DNA from: a bacterium HR17
Lineage (GTDB): Bacteria > Armatimonadota > Fervidibacteria > Fervidibacterales > Fervidibacteraceae
Direction of reading: 5' to 3'
NCBI GenBank assembly: GCA_002898575.1
Contig: BEHT01000036.1
Location: forward strand, 1 to 34,509
DNA: 34,509 nucleotides
Numbering within the stretch: the first letter of the stretch is position 1; each line of letters opens with the position of its first letter. A program made the position numbers and the translations under genes. The notes beneath the pieces were generated by a model, which was given only the letters and a program-made list of their open reading frames with translations, had not been told where the DNA came from and did no database searches. Below, piece by piece: positions 15,377 through 23,167 of this stretch.

Positions 15377-16054
15377 TTGCGTAACAGCAACGAAATCAAA
15401 ATGGCATTGGCGTTTGTCATCGGCGCGGTCGTCAGTTTTCTCGTCGGGTTGTATGTGCTGGGTCCACTGTTTTCCGGCAACAAACAGCCCCAGACCGCGT
15501 CGGCGCCGACGGCGAAAGCGGCTCAAGCGCCCAGCGGCGCCGACATGCATACGCTCGTGCGCCGCGATGTCGACAGCGTCCCCGAACACACCACAGTCAT
15601 CGTGGAGCCCATCACCCGTCCGCCTGAAGCGACACCACCTACCCCACCAGACACACGCAGCGATGTGGTGCAGCCCCCCACGCACCAACCTCAGGTTCAA
15701 CCCACTATACCGTCCCCACCGTCGCCGACGGCTGAACCGACGCCGGCGCCCTCACCTCCCCCCCCGACACCTGAACGCACAGCACCTCCCGAACCGCCGA
15801 CGACGGGCGAGCGGCAATTTCGGGTGCGCGCCGGAGTTTTTGAAAAACCCGAAAACGCTGACCAACTGATGGCACTCCTCACTCAGCAAGGCTACCATCC
15901 ATTCCAGCAGGAGGAAACGCTGCCGTCAGGGGCAAAGCGTTACCGTGTCTATGTCGGCGCATTTGACGACCGCGAAAGCGCTGAGCGGTTGAAAAAAGAA
16001 CTTGCCGATAAGGGGTTCGCCGCGTTCATTGAGGAGGGGTCATCGGGACGATGA
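15377..16054 (+). CDS. SPOR-domain membrane protein
   Basis: The 225-residue protein has one N-terminal membrane helix (about 9-31). A long Pro/Thr/Ala-rich linker follows (about 35-150), then a C-terminal SPOR domain with two repeats: QFRVRAGVFEKPENADQLMA and RYRVYVGAFDDRESAERLKK. SPOR domains bind denuded peptidoglycan glycan strands at division septa, so this is probably an envelope or division protein of the FtsN-like topology. The start is taken as TTG 15377 because GGAGGG (15364-15369) is seven bases upstream. An upstream in-frame ATG at 15260 lies across the Rrf2 start and is unlikely, and ATG 15401 is the alternative. It overlaps yajC by four bases. Confidence 0.88.
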   Translation: MRNSNEIKMALAFVIGAVVSFLVGLYVLGPLFSGNKQPQTASAPTAKAAQAPSGADMHTLVRRDVDSVPEHTTVIVEPITRPPEATPPTPPDTRSDVVQPPTHQPQVQPTIPSPPSPTAEPTPAPSPPPPTPERTAPPEPPTTGERQFRVRAGVFEKPENADQLMALLTQQGYHPFQQEETLPSGAKRYRVYVGAFDDRESAERLKKELADKGFAAFIEEGSSGR

Positions 16055-16368
16055 GTAACATGGAGCAACTGGCACCCATGCTCTTCTGGATTGTGCTGTG
16101 GCTGGTGATTTTGTGGTTGTTCATCGTCCTGCCCCAGCAACGCCGCCAAAAAGAGCGTGACCGGTTCCTCAACTCCCTCAAGCCGGGCGACGAAGTGGCG
16201 ACGACCGGCGGCATTTGCGGGCGCATCTTGTCCGTTGACGGCGACACCGTCACTTTGCGCATCGCTGACGGCGTGGACATCAAAATCCTCAAGTCCGGCG
16301 TCGCCCGTCGCTTAGACAAAGAAGAAGCTGAAAAATTGCGCGCTGTCCTGCGGAAAGGAGGACGGTAA
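16051..16368 (+). CDS. yajC: Preprotein translocase accessory subunit YajC
   Basis: YajC associates with SecDF and the Sec translocon in the inner membrane. The 105-residue protein has one membrane helix (about 8-28) followed by the conserved VLPQQRRQKERDRFLNSLKP. It continues with GDEVATTGGICGRILSVD and a C-terminal helix. The ATG overlaps the SPOR stop (ATGA), so translation is coupled. No secD or secF is nearby. The size and motif are standard for the family. Confidence 0.95.
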   Translation: MSNMEQLAPMLFWIVLWLVILWLFIVLPQQRRQKERDRFLNSLKPGDEVATTGGICGRILSVDGDTVTLRIADGVDIKILKSGVARRLDKEEAEKLRAVLRKGGR

Positions 16369-16374
16369 GGCAGC

Positions 16375-18006
16375 GTGGTCCCGTTGGTCACCGCCGCTGA
16401 AAGTCGCCAGTTAGACCAACTTGCTGAGCAATCCGGTTTGCCCTCGCTGGTGCTGATGGAAAACGCCGCCTTGCGCCTCGCCGAAGTTGTCCAGCAGCAT
16501 TTTGAATTGGACCCACCCAAACGCATCGTGGTCGTCTGTGGCAAGGGGAACAACGGTGGCGACGGTCTGGCGTTGGCGCGCCATTTGCACAACATCGGTT
16601 TTCAAGTGCGAGTCTTTTTGCTCGCCGCTCCCAACGACCTGAAAGGCGACGCTGCGGTCAACTACCGCGCTGCAGTGCAGTTTGGCGTGCCGGTTCAACC
16701 TGTCACTACGGCGACGGAACTGACGCGCCTCGCTGAGCCGTTGTGCCGCGCCGATTTAGTCGTTGACGCCCTGCTGGGCACGGGGATCACCGGCGAAGTG
16801 CGGGGGCTTTATGCCGACGCCATCCCGCTCATCAACGAACATGCCCCTCGCGTCCTCGCCGTTGACATCCCGTCGGGCATCAACAGCGATACTGGCGAGG
16901 TTTGCGGCGTCGCTGTCGCCGCCCACGCAACGGTCGCGATGGGCGCTGTCAAACTTGGCTTGGTGTTGTTCCCTGGCGCCGAACATGCGGGCGATTTGTT
17001 TGTCGGTTCGTTGGGTGTCCCCCCAACCCTTTTGAGCCGGTTAGGTGTTCGTCGCTTCGTCACGACACACGCTCTCGTCACCCGAGCAATGCCGCCTCGT
17101 CATCCCAACACCCACAAGGGCGATTACGGGCGCGTTCTGGTTATCGGCGGAGCGCCGGGCATGACGGGCGCCGCGCTCATGGCGGGGAAAGCCGCCTTAC
17201 GAGCGGGCGCCGGGTTAGTGCAAGTGGCGTTACCGAAGAGTTTGAACCTCGCCGCCGAGACGGCGACTCTGGAAGTGATGAGTTTGCCTTTGCCCGAAAC
17301 AGAGAGCGGCACGATCGCCCCCGATGCCCTTGCAGCCTTGGCACCCCGCCTTGCGTGGGCAGATGTCATCGCCGTCGGCTGCGGGATTGCACGGCACGAA
17401 CAAACGCAAACTTTCGTCCGTCAACTCATTGCCCAAACCGACAAACCGTTGGTCATAGATGCCGACGGTCTGGTGGCGTTGGCGGGGCAAACGGCGTTAC
17501 TGCGGCGCCGCAACGGGGTGACGGTTCTGACGCCTCATCCGGGCGAAATGGCGGCGCTGCTGCAAACGACGACGGAAACGGTGCAACGCGACCGCGTGGG
17601 CATAGCGGTGCATGCAGCCCGCGAGTGCAACGCCATCGTCGTTTTGAAAGGTGCCCGCACGATCACCGCTGCACCCGATGGAACGCTGTTTGTCAACCCG
17701 ACAGGCAACGCCGGAATGGCGACGGGCGGTTGCGGTGATGTGCTGACGGGTATCATTGCGGCATTTCTGGCACAACGCCTTCGCCGCCCGGTGCCTATAT
17801 CGCTGGCGGAAACGGTTGCCGCTGCCGTGTTCGTGCACGGGTTAGCCGGCGACATCGCCAGTTGGGACAAAGGGGAAACGGCGCTGATCGCCGGCGATTT
17901 GCTTCACCATTTACCCCGTGCCCTTTTAGAACCCGAACTGGCACAACCGTTGACACTGCGCCCTCTCAGCCCTTTCACGCAGTTTGTGTTGCGCTACCGT
18001 CGTTAA
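16375..18006 (+). CDS. nnr: Bifunctional NAD(P)H-hydrate epimerase / ADP-dependent NAD(P)H-hydrate dehydratase
   Basis: The enzyme repairs hydrated NADH and NADPH. The 543 residues contain an N-terminal YjeF-type epimerase (about 1-215; GKGNNGGDGLALARHL, DALLGTGITGEVRG, VDIPSGINSDTG). The C-terminal ribokinase-like dehydratase (about 230-530) has HKGDYGRVLVIGGAPGMTGA, DADGLVAL, TPHPGEMAALL and GGCGDVLTGIIAAFL. The last motif keeps the catalytic Asp but shows GCGD where GTGD is common. The start is GTG 16375, six bases after yajC. The downstream neighbour is convergent, with 15 bases between stops. Confidence 0.95.
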   Translation: MVPLVTAAESRQLDQLAEQSGLPSLVLMENAALRLAEVVQQHFELDPPKRIVVVCGKGNNGGDGLALARHLHNIGFQVRVFLLAAPNDLKGDAAVNYRAAVQFGVPVQPVTTATELTRLAEPLCRADLVVDALLGTGITGEVRGLYADAIPLINEHAPRVLAVDIPSGINSDTGEVCGVAVAAHATVAMGAVKLGLVLFPGAEHAGDLFVGSLGVPPTLLSRLGVRRFVTTHALVTRAMPPRHPNTHKGDYGRVLVIGGAPGMTGAALMAGKAALRAGAGLVQVALPKSLNLAAETATLEVMSLPLPETESGTIAPDALAALAPRLAWADVIAVGCGIARHEQTQTFVRQLIAQTDKPLVIDADGLVALAGQTALLRRRNGVTVLTPHPGEMAALLQTTTETVQRDRVGIAVHAARECNAIVVLKGARTITAAPDGTLFVNPTGNAGMATGGCGDVLTGIIAAFLAQRLRRPVPISLAETVAAAVFVHGLAGDIASWDKGETALIAGDLLHHLPRALLEPELAQPLTLRPLSPFTQFVLRYRR

Positions 18007-18021
18007 AAGGCACAGGGTCGC

Positions 18022-19503
18022 TCACCTGCCGTCAGCGCCGAAGGGTGTCAATGGGGAGCGGGCGCCTGTCGGCATCACTTGAACGACGATGCGGTTACCT
18101 TTGCGGAACGGCTTGCCCGTACCGATCACACGGTTGTCGTGCCACAACACCAACGGATGGTGTAACGGCAGAAGGTCTCCGACCTTCAATTGGGCTAATT
18201 GCCGCAGCGGTATTGGGTCGCTCTGCCAACCGCAACGGAGTGTCACCACGACGCTGCGTGCCAGAGGTGTTGCAGAAGGGCGTGATGCCGTGCGCCGATG
18301 GCGTTCGGAAAAGCCCAGCAATGTATCAGCGGGTAACAACCATTGCAACACACCTACCTCCTCGCCGATGTGTATGCGGTGGGACAGCAAGAGCGCCCCG
18401 CTCCCTTCGTTCAACATCGTTGACGCTTGTGCCGTCCAGTCGCCCGTAAGAACATGCGTCAGCCGTAGGGTGACTTGCTCAGTGACTTGCGTCCACGCGA
18501 TGGCGTAAGCGTCGCCGACTGTCGCCATCACGGCTTGCAACACTGCTTGCTCCAGCGGTGTCCACGCCGTCGCAATGCGTTCGCCCATTTGCCCTGGTCC
18601 ACCCAGCCATCGGTCAATCAGTAACAGAGCGATGGATCGGCTTAGCGCCAACACCCACACCCCATGCCCGACGACTTGAAAAAAAGCGGCAACGCTCCAG
18701 TCGTATTCACGCCGCAAAAAATGGGCGCACGAATCCTTTTCCAACCGCAACGGCGACAATCGCGCCCCGACGCGCCCCCGCACCGTCATCAACTGGTTCA
18801 AGGTGAGTGGGAAGCGGTCGTGGACCTGTTGCAGCAGTGCGTAAACGGATCGTCCCAAACGATCCGGATTGGCAAAATCGTAGCGGGCGATGAACTGCTG
18901 GGGTCGGACGATATGCTGCGCCACAAAAAAGTCGCGACAGCCCCCGTTGCCCTGGGTGTCGCCGGGCATCAACGCAATTTCCAGCCGCAGCGTTCCCACC
19001 GGTGTCTCTAACGGGATGACCAACCGCTGGAAGTCACGGTGCGACAAGAGAATGCCTCGCCGCATCGTCAACTGGGGCGGTGAAATCATGCACACTTTGC
19101 CCGCCGCCTCCAAGTGCATTGCAGCCCGTCCCGCCAGCGTGTTCGCCAGTTCCTGCAGGGCGCTGCGGGCTAATTCGCTCTCTTGCAAAAAGTCGCTGAT
19201 CGGTAAGTTGCTGTCCAACTCTTCTCCCAGCATATGTTGCAAGAGCCGAAAGGCTGTGCGGTAACTCAAGCCCAGTAACACTAAACCGTTGAGGGCTCCA
19301 TCTACGCTGATGGCAACGGTGATGTCGGATTCTGTGTAGGCGGAACGAATGAACCTCAGGGCGCCCCGCGCCGCTCGCAATTCCGCCAATCCCTCCAGCG
19401 TTTCCATCGCCGCTACCAAAAATAGTTGGGCAACTTCCGCATACCACACCGCCACATCGTTCAAGTCTTGCGCCGACGACAGTTTGTCCTGAAATTCCGC
19501 CAT
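18022..19503 (-). CDS. Flagellar switch protein with fused CheX-like, FliM and FliN/SpoA domains
   Basis: The 493-residue protein reads as three domains. Residues about 10-185 resemble CheX/CheC phosphatases, with the motif S114-A-L-Q-E118-L-A-N121 followed by P142-P143 at the expected distance. Residues about 200-395 match the FliM middle domain (YDFANPDRLGRSVYALLQQV, LLIDRWLGGPGQ with the FliM GGxG, TPLEQAVLQAV). Residues about 415-477 match the SpoA/FliN domain (LRQLAQLKVGDLLPL, VIGTGKPFRKGNRI). The normal FliM N-terminal CheY-binding peptide is not seen. It is probably a C-ring component that binds and dephosphorylates CheY-P. B. subtilis FliY joins CheC and FliN domains; here a FliM core is also included. 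It ends the chemotaxis cluster, 255 bases after cheR. Confidence 0.85.
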   Translation of the reverse strand: MAEFQDKLSSAQDLNDVAVWYAEVAQLFLVAAMETLEGLAELRAARGALRFIRSAYTESDITVAISVDGALNGLVLLGLSYRTAFRLLQHMLGEELDSNLPISDFLQESELARSALQELANTLAGRAAMHLEAAGKVCMISPPQLTMRRGILLSHRDFQRLVIPLETPVGTLRLEIALMPGDTQGNGGCRDFFVAQHIVRPQQFIARYDFANPDRLGRSVYALLQQVHDRFPLTLNQLMTVRGRVGARLSPLRLEKDSCAHFLRREYDWSVAAFFQVVGHGVWVLALSRSIALLLIDRWLGGPGQMGERIATAWTPLEQAVLQAVMATVGDAYAIAWTQVTEQVTLRLTHVLTGDWTAQASTMLNEGSGALLLSHRIHIGEEVGVLQWLLPADTLLGFSERHRRTASRPSATPLARSVVVTLRCGWQSDPIPLRQLAQLKVGDLLPLHHPLVLWHDNRVIGTGKPFRKGNRIVVQVMPTGARSPLTPFGADGR

Positions 19504-19758
19504 GTCCGCTCACCTTACACATCGCCGTTGCAACAGGCGCGTCTGCCGACATACCCGGCGGGCTTACATCTTTTTGCACCGCAATGTGGCGAGCGAGCCG
19601 GACGCCGTGCCACATGTCAGTGGGGCGAGAGCCTTGCCTTCCCAAGCGCTGCGTCGCCATTGAACGGGCGCCCCAAACATTTTCGTCCAAACGGGCTTTT
19701 GGCTCTCACACCTCTTGCCGGCGGAAAAGCGAACACCTCTCGCGAGCAGGACCCACCG
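19504..19758 (-). other. 255-base intergenic region, cheR to fliM-like gene, with possible RNA structure
   Basis: This is the longest gene-free stretch in the window. On the minus strand GTGAGAGCC (starting near 19709) can pair with GGCTCTCGC (ending near 19625). That would be a nine-base stem with one G-U, closing about 65-70 bases. Smaller hairpins are possible inside. I compared it by eye with the cyclic-di-GMP riboswitch core and found no match. There is no clear promoter or terminator. AAGGTGAG just before ATG 19503 is the Shine-Dalgarno of the switch gene. It may be a leader, an attenuator or an eroded gene. Confidence 0.3.
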
Positions 19759-20520
19759 TCACATTCGCCGGTAAAACCCAAACCGCAGCGGGGCGAAACC
19801 GTAATCCGCTGGGTTGAGCAACACTTCCGATGCGCCCAAAAACAACACACCGTCTTTGACCAACGCTTGAGCGAACCTGTGGAAGATTTCCGGTTTCACT
19901 TCGGGACGAAAGTAAATCAGCAAGTTGCGGCAAAGGAGCAGGTGGACGCCCTGCAAGTAAGGGTCACTCAGCAAATTCAGCCGCTGAAAGCGCACCATCC
20001 GCCGCAACTTGTCGGGCACGACCAACTGTCCATCCCGCGTCTCAAAGAACGAGCGATAGGCAGGCGGGATGTCCCGCAGGTCGCCGACAGGGTAAATGGC
20101 TTGGCGGGCTTGTTGCAACGCCGCTTCGTCAATGTCGGTCGCAATGATGGTGTGAGCGCCCTGCGGGTCTATCCGGTGCAGCACGGCAGCCAGCGAATAG
20201 GGTTCTTTGCCGATAGAGCAACCTGCGCTCCACGCCCGTAGGGCTTTAAATCGGCGGAGCAATTCAGGCACCACCTCCGCCGCCAGCACTTCCCACATCG
20301 GTGGGTCACGGAAAAATTGGGTGACATTGATGCCTAAACTGTCCAGCAACTGTTGCCGCACCTGCGCGTCCTTTTGCAAGGCAGCCGTCAGTTGGTCCAC
20401 ATCGGCATAACCGTTGCGCTGCATGAAGGCAGCGATGAGACGCCGCAGTTGCGGCAGATGATAAGCGCTCAAGTCCAGTTTGAGCCAACGGCTCAACTGT
20501 TGAATTTGTTGCTCTGTCAC
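19759..20520 (-). CDS. cheR: Chemoreceptor methyltransferase CheR
   Basis: CheR methylates glutamates on chemoreceptors using S-adenosylmethionine. The 253-residue protein has the N-terminal helical domain (QLRRLIAAFMQRNGY) and the NVTQFFRDP segment. The SAM motif is WSAGCSIGKEPYSLA, and the beta-subdomain and CRNLLIYFRPE are present. The C-terminus GFAPLRFGFYRRM is typical. GTG 20520 has GAGG eight bases upstream; an in-frame GTG at 20529 overlaps that Shine-Dalgarno. The receptor in this cluster has no C-terminal pentapeptide for CheR docking, so methylation would occur through direct recognition of the helical bundle. Confidence 0.95.
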   Translation of the reverse strand: MTEQQIQQLSRWLKLDLSAYHLPQLRRLIAAFMQRNGYADVDQLTAALQKDAQVRQQLLDSLGINVTQFFRDPPMWEVLAAEVVPELLRRFKALRAWSAGCSIGKEPYSLAAVLHRIDPQGAHTIIATDIDEAALQQARQAIYPVGDLRDIPPAYRSFFETRDGQLVVPDKLRRMVRFQRLNLLSDPYLQGVHLLLCRNLLIYFRPEVKPEIFHRFAQALVKDGVLFLGASEVLLNPADYGFAPLRFGFYRRM

Positions 20521-20599
20521 CCGCAACACCTCGGAGCGGAACGCTTCACCCTTCGGCGGCGTTTAGCGCGCAGCCGCCTTTGTTCCATCCGTTCAAAGG

Positions 20600-21667
20600 T
20601 CACTTGGGCACCGCGTGCGTCGCTGTCAACGCCCCGATGACTTCCTGCACGACTTCCGCGATGCGTTGGGGCAACCGCTCCAGTGCCACGCCCTCTTGCG
20701 CCGCACCTAACTTCAGCGCCGATTCGGGCATGCTGGGGATGACGCAGGTTTCGGGTGCTTGCACCAGCGTTCGTCCGCCCCTCTCTTTCACCGTGAGCAA
20801 CCCGACGGCGCCATCGTTGCCCATGCCCGTCATCACGACGCCGACGCAACGGGTGCGGAAAACATGCGCCGCACTGTCCAGCGTTTTGTCGGCAGCGGGA
20901 CGAACGCCGTGCAACGGCGGCGAAGTGTCCAAGCGCAACCGACCGCCCCGATCCACGAGCAGATGAAACCCTGACGGCGCCAAGTAAACTTGCTGCGGTC
21001 GCACCGCCTCTCCGTCTTGCGCTTCGTGCACGGGCAACGCAGAAACTTGGTTCAAGTTGTTGGCAAAAAATTTCGTGAATCCGATGGGCATGTGTTGCAC
21101 CAACAAGATGGCGGCGGGCAAGTGGGGCGGCAGTTGGGAAAGGACATAACGGACCGCCGCCGGTCCACCCGTTGACGCTGCAATGACGACGACCGCCCAC
21201 TCCGTCGGTGACGCCACGACGGACGGTGCAGTCCGCCGAGCCGGCGTCAACAACACCCGCAGTTTCGCCCGCGCCGCCGCCTTGACCTTTGCCACCAGTT
21301 CGTCCCGCACCTTGTGGAAGTCCAGCGAGATAGACCCCGACGGTTTGGCGATGAAGTCCACTGCCCCCAACTGCAACGCCCTTAGCGTTACTTCAGCCCC
21401 TTCCTTCGTCAACGCGCTGACCATCACGACAGGGGTCGGGCACTCGCGCATCACGCGGTCCAGCACCGTTAACCCGTCCATAACGGGCATCTCCACATCC
21501 AGCGTCACGACGGACGGGCGCACCGTTTTGATGACCTCCAGCGCCTCTGCCCCGTTACTGGCGGTAGCGACAACTTCAATCTCAGCGTCTTCGCTCAGCA
21601 GCCGCGAGATCGCCATCCGCATGAACGCCGAATCGTCCACGACGACGACTTTGCACCAACGCTCCAT
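20600..21667 (-). CDS. cheB: Protein-glutamate methylesterase CheB
   Basis: CheB removes methyl groups from chemoreceptors and may also deamidate them; it is activated by phosphorylation from CheA. The 355-residue protein has an N-terminal receiver with D11-D12 and phosphoacceptor D57 (TLDVEMPVMDGL). A linker follows, then the methylesterase domain with the full triad S165 (IAASTGGPAAV), H192 (LVQHMP) and D285 (MTGMGNDGA). ATG 21667 has GGGAG five to six bases upstream; the in-frame GTG at 21679 would overlap it. It lies 16 bases after cheY. Confidence 0.95.
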   Translation of the reverse strand: MERWCKVVVVDDSAFMRMAISRLLSEDAEIEVVATASNGAEALEVIKTVRPSVVTLDVEMPVMDGLTVLDRVMRECPTPVVMVSALTKEGAEVTLRALQLGAVDFIAKPSGSISLDFHKVRDELVAKVKAAARAKLRVLLTPARRTAPSVVASPTEWAVVVIAASTGGPAAVRYVLSQLPPHLPAAILLVQHMPIGFTKFFANNLNQVSALPVHEAQDGEAVRPQQVYLAPSGFHLLVDRGGRLRLDTSPPLHGVRPAADKTLDSAAHVFRTRCVGVVMTGMGNDGAVGLLTVKERGGRTLVQAPETCVIPSMPESALKLGAAQEGVALERLPQRIAEVVQEVIGALTATHAVPK

Positions 21668-21683
21668 TTGCTCTCCCACCTTT

Positions 21684-22043
21684 TCATTGGCTCAGCCAGC
21701 GTTGGACGACCTGCTTGATTTGTTCAGGTTGAAACGGCTTGACGACGAAGTCTTTGGCACCCGCTTGCAACGCTTGCATGACGACGCTCTCTTGCCCGAG
21801 GGCGCTGACCATGACGACCCGCGCTGTGGTGTCCAGTTGCATGACCGATTTCAACGCGCTCAACCCGTCCATTTCGGGCATCGTGATGTCTAAGAGCACA
21901 AGGTCGGGGCGATGTTCTTGAAACTGCCGAACGGCTTCCGCTCCGTTAGCCGCTTCCACGACTTCTAAGCCCAACTCTTCCAGCACTTTGCGCAACTTCA
22001 TGCGAATAAATGCCGCATCGTCTGCGACAAGCACTTTCGGCAT
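21684..22043 (-). CDS. cheY: Chemotaxis response regulator CheY
   Basis: This single-domain receiver of 119 residues carries the chemotaxis signal from CheA to the flagellar switch. The acidic pair D8-D9, phosphoacceptor D52 (VLLDITMPEMDG), S80 and K102 (FVVKPF) are all present. The position equivalent to E. coli Tyr106 is Phe99. ATG 22043 has GGGAGG seven bases upstream, so the longer reading frame to 22082 is rejected. Its probable partner is the FliM-like fusion protein encoded in the same cluster, in which a CheX-like domain replaces the usual CheY-binding peptide. CheC and that fusion are the expected phosphatases. Confidence 0.95.
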   Translation of the reverse strand: MPKVLVADDAAFIRMKLRKVLEELGLEVVEAANGAEAVRQFQEHRPDLVLLDITMPEMDGLSALKSVMQLDTTARVVMVSALGQESVVMQALQAGAKDFVVKPFQPEQIKQVVQRWLSQ

Positions 22044-22078
22044 AGACCAGCCTCCCATTGTCGGGCTCTCCATTGCCG

Positions 22079-22576
22079 TCACAAAGCGATGCGGTGGACT
22101 TCACCTTGCCCACTGCGCACCGTTACCGTGCCGTCGGCGACGCGCAGCCGCACGACCCAGCCGGCGGCGCCGCCGACGAACTGCGCTACGATCTCCGCCT
22201 TTAAGTGCAATGCGCCCAGCACCGCTGCCACATTCATCGCCCCAATGTTCCTCCACGCCGTTCTGCTGGCACGCTGCATGGTCTGCAACATATTCGCTCC
22301 GCCGATGACGGCGCAACGGGGGCGCACCGCACCCCGTTGCGCCATTTGCGTTAAAAGGTGCGGGACGGCGATGTCAGCGAACCACAACGGTTTTGCCGCT
22401 GCGGTATGAAATTGCTGGCTGGACGGCAACACGATATGCGCCATGCCTGCCACCTTCGCTCGGCGGTGATACGCCACGACGATGACGCACGACCCGACAC
22501 CCGGCACGACCAGCGTCAGGCGGGGGTCATCGGTGACGACCACTTCGCCCAAACCGACAACGCGTTCTGTTTCCAT
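22079..22576 (-). CDS. cheD: Chemoreceptor glutamine deamidase CheD
   Basis: CheD deamidates receptor glutamines and, in Bacillus and Thermotoga, binds CheC and boosts its phosphatase activity. The 165-residue protein contains GVGSCVIVVAYHRR with catalytic Cys30 and AHIVLPSS with His47. The Cys-to-His spacing is 17, as I recall for the Thermotoga enzyme. The Thr that completes that enzyme's triad appears to be Val24 here, from memory of the family. VIGGANML is also typical. The start is ATG 22576, or GTG one codon earlier. It lies directly after cheC, as expected for a CheC-CheD pair. Confidence 0.92.
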   Translation of the reverse strand: METERVVGLGEVVVTDDPRLTLVVPGVGSCVIVVAYHRRAKVAGMAHIVLPSSQQFHTAAAKPLWFADIAVPHLLTQMAQRGAVRPRCAVIGGANMLQTMQRASRTAWRNIGAMNVAAVLGALHLKAEIVAQFVGGAAGWVVRLRVADGTVTVRSGQGEVHRIAL

Positions 22577-22594
22577 CACCTTCTGCCCCTTGCG

Positions 22595-23161
22595 CTATGG
22601 GCTCTGAAGGGGCAAGAAAAAGTGCGCCGTTCCGCCAGCGGGTTTGCCCTCGGGCAAATGGATTTGCAATCGCCAGACGGCATGCACAAGGCGGTCGCAC
22701 CCTTGCGCCGCCATCAGCGCCACCAAACTTTCCAGCAACGCGCCCGAAAAATCGGTGTGGGTTTCAGGCGGTGTCGGCAGCGCTTCACTGACCAGCTGCA
22801 ACTCTTTGCTCAACCCCATCAACAGCCGCGCCGTCACCAAATTGCCCACTTCCGCCAACACGGACTCGCGCAATTTCGGGTCATCGGCGCCGTCCAAGAC
22901 CCAGTCCGCGATGCGCTCGGCGTCCTGCGGCGCCAGCATCAAGACCAAGTAACCTTGCACGCACCCGTAAACGCCGACGACGATAGTGCGGCGGGTTTCC
23001 TGCGCTACATCCATCTGCGCCACCGCTTCCACCAACTCGTCCATGCCCCGCTCCACCCATTGTTGCGGCACAAACGCCACCGCCGTCCCGAGAAACTGCG
23101 CCAGCGCCTCCTCGCACTCTTGCCCTGCCGCTTGGATTGCCGTCGCAGTCATTTCCGCCAC
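22595..23161 (-). CDS. cheC: CheC-like CheY-P phosphatase
   Basis: CheC-family proteins dephosphorylate CheY-P and pair with CheD to adapt receptors. The 188-residue protein has an active-site motif S100-V-L-A-E104-V-G-N107 within RESVLAEVGNLVTARLL. Prolines at 129, 131 and 132 lie at the expected distance. A second S-x3-E-x2-N site, present in two-site CheC proteins, is not evident in the C-terminal half, so only one phosphatase site is predicted. The start is GTG 23161, nine bases after AGGAGG. It lies between cheA (6 bases) and cheD. CheX is the alternative name, but the adjacent cheD favours CheC. Confidence 0.85.
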   Translation of the reverse strand: MAEMTATAIQAAGQECEEALAQFLGTAVAFVPQQWVERGMDELVEAVAQMDVAQETRRTIVVGVYGCVQGYLVLMLAPQDAERIADWVLDGADDPKLRESVLAEVGNLVTARLLMGLSKELQLVSEALPTPPETHTDFSGALLESLVALMAAQGCDRLVHAVWRLQIHLPEGKPAGGTAHFFLPLQSP

Positions 23162-23167
23162 CGTCCG

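Noticed and set aside
19620-19720. Cyclic-di-GMP riboswitch in the leader of the switch gene
   Set aside because: The characteristic core segments (such as GACGCAAAGC) are absent. Only a generic closing stem is present, so no class is assigned.
22044-22082. Longer N-terminus for CheY
   Set aside because: The extra 13 codons cover the strong GGGAGG ribosome site, and the receiver fold begins at ATG 22043.
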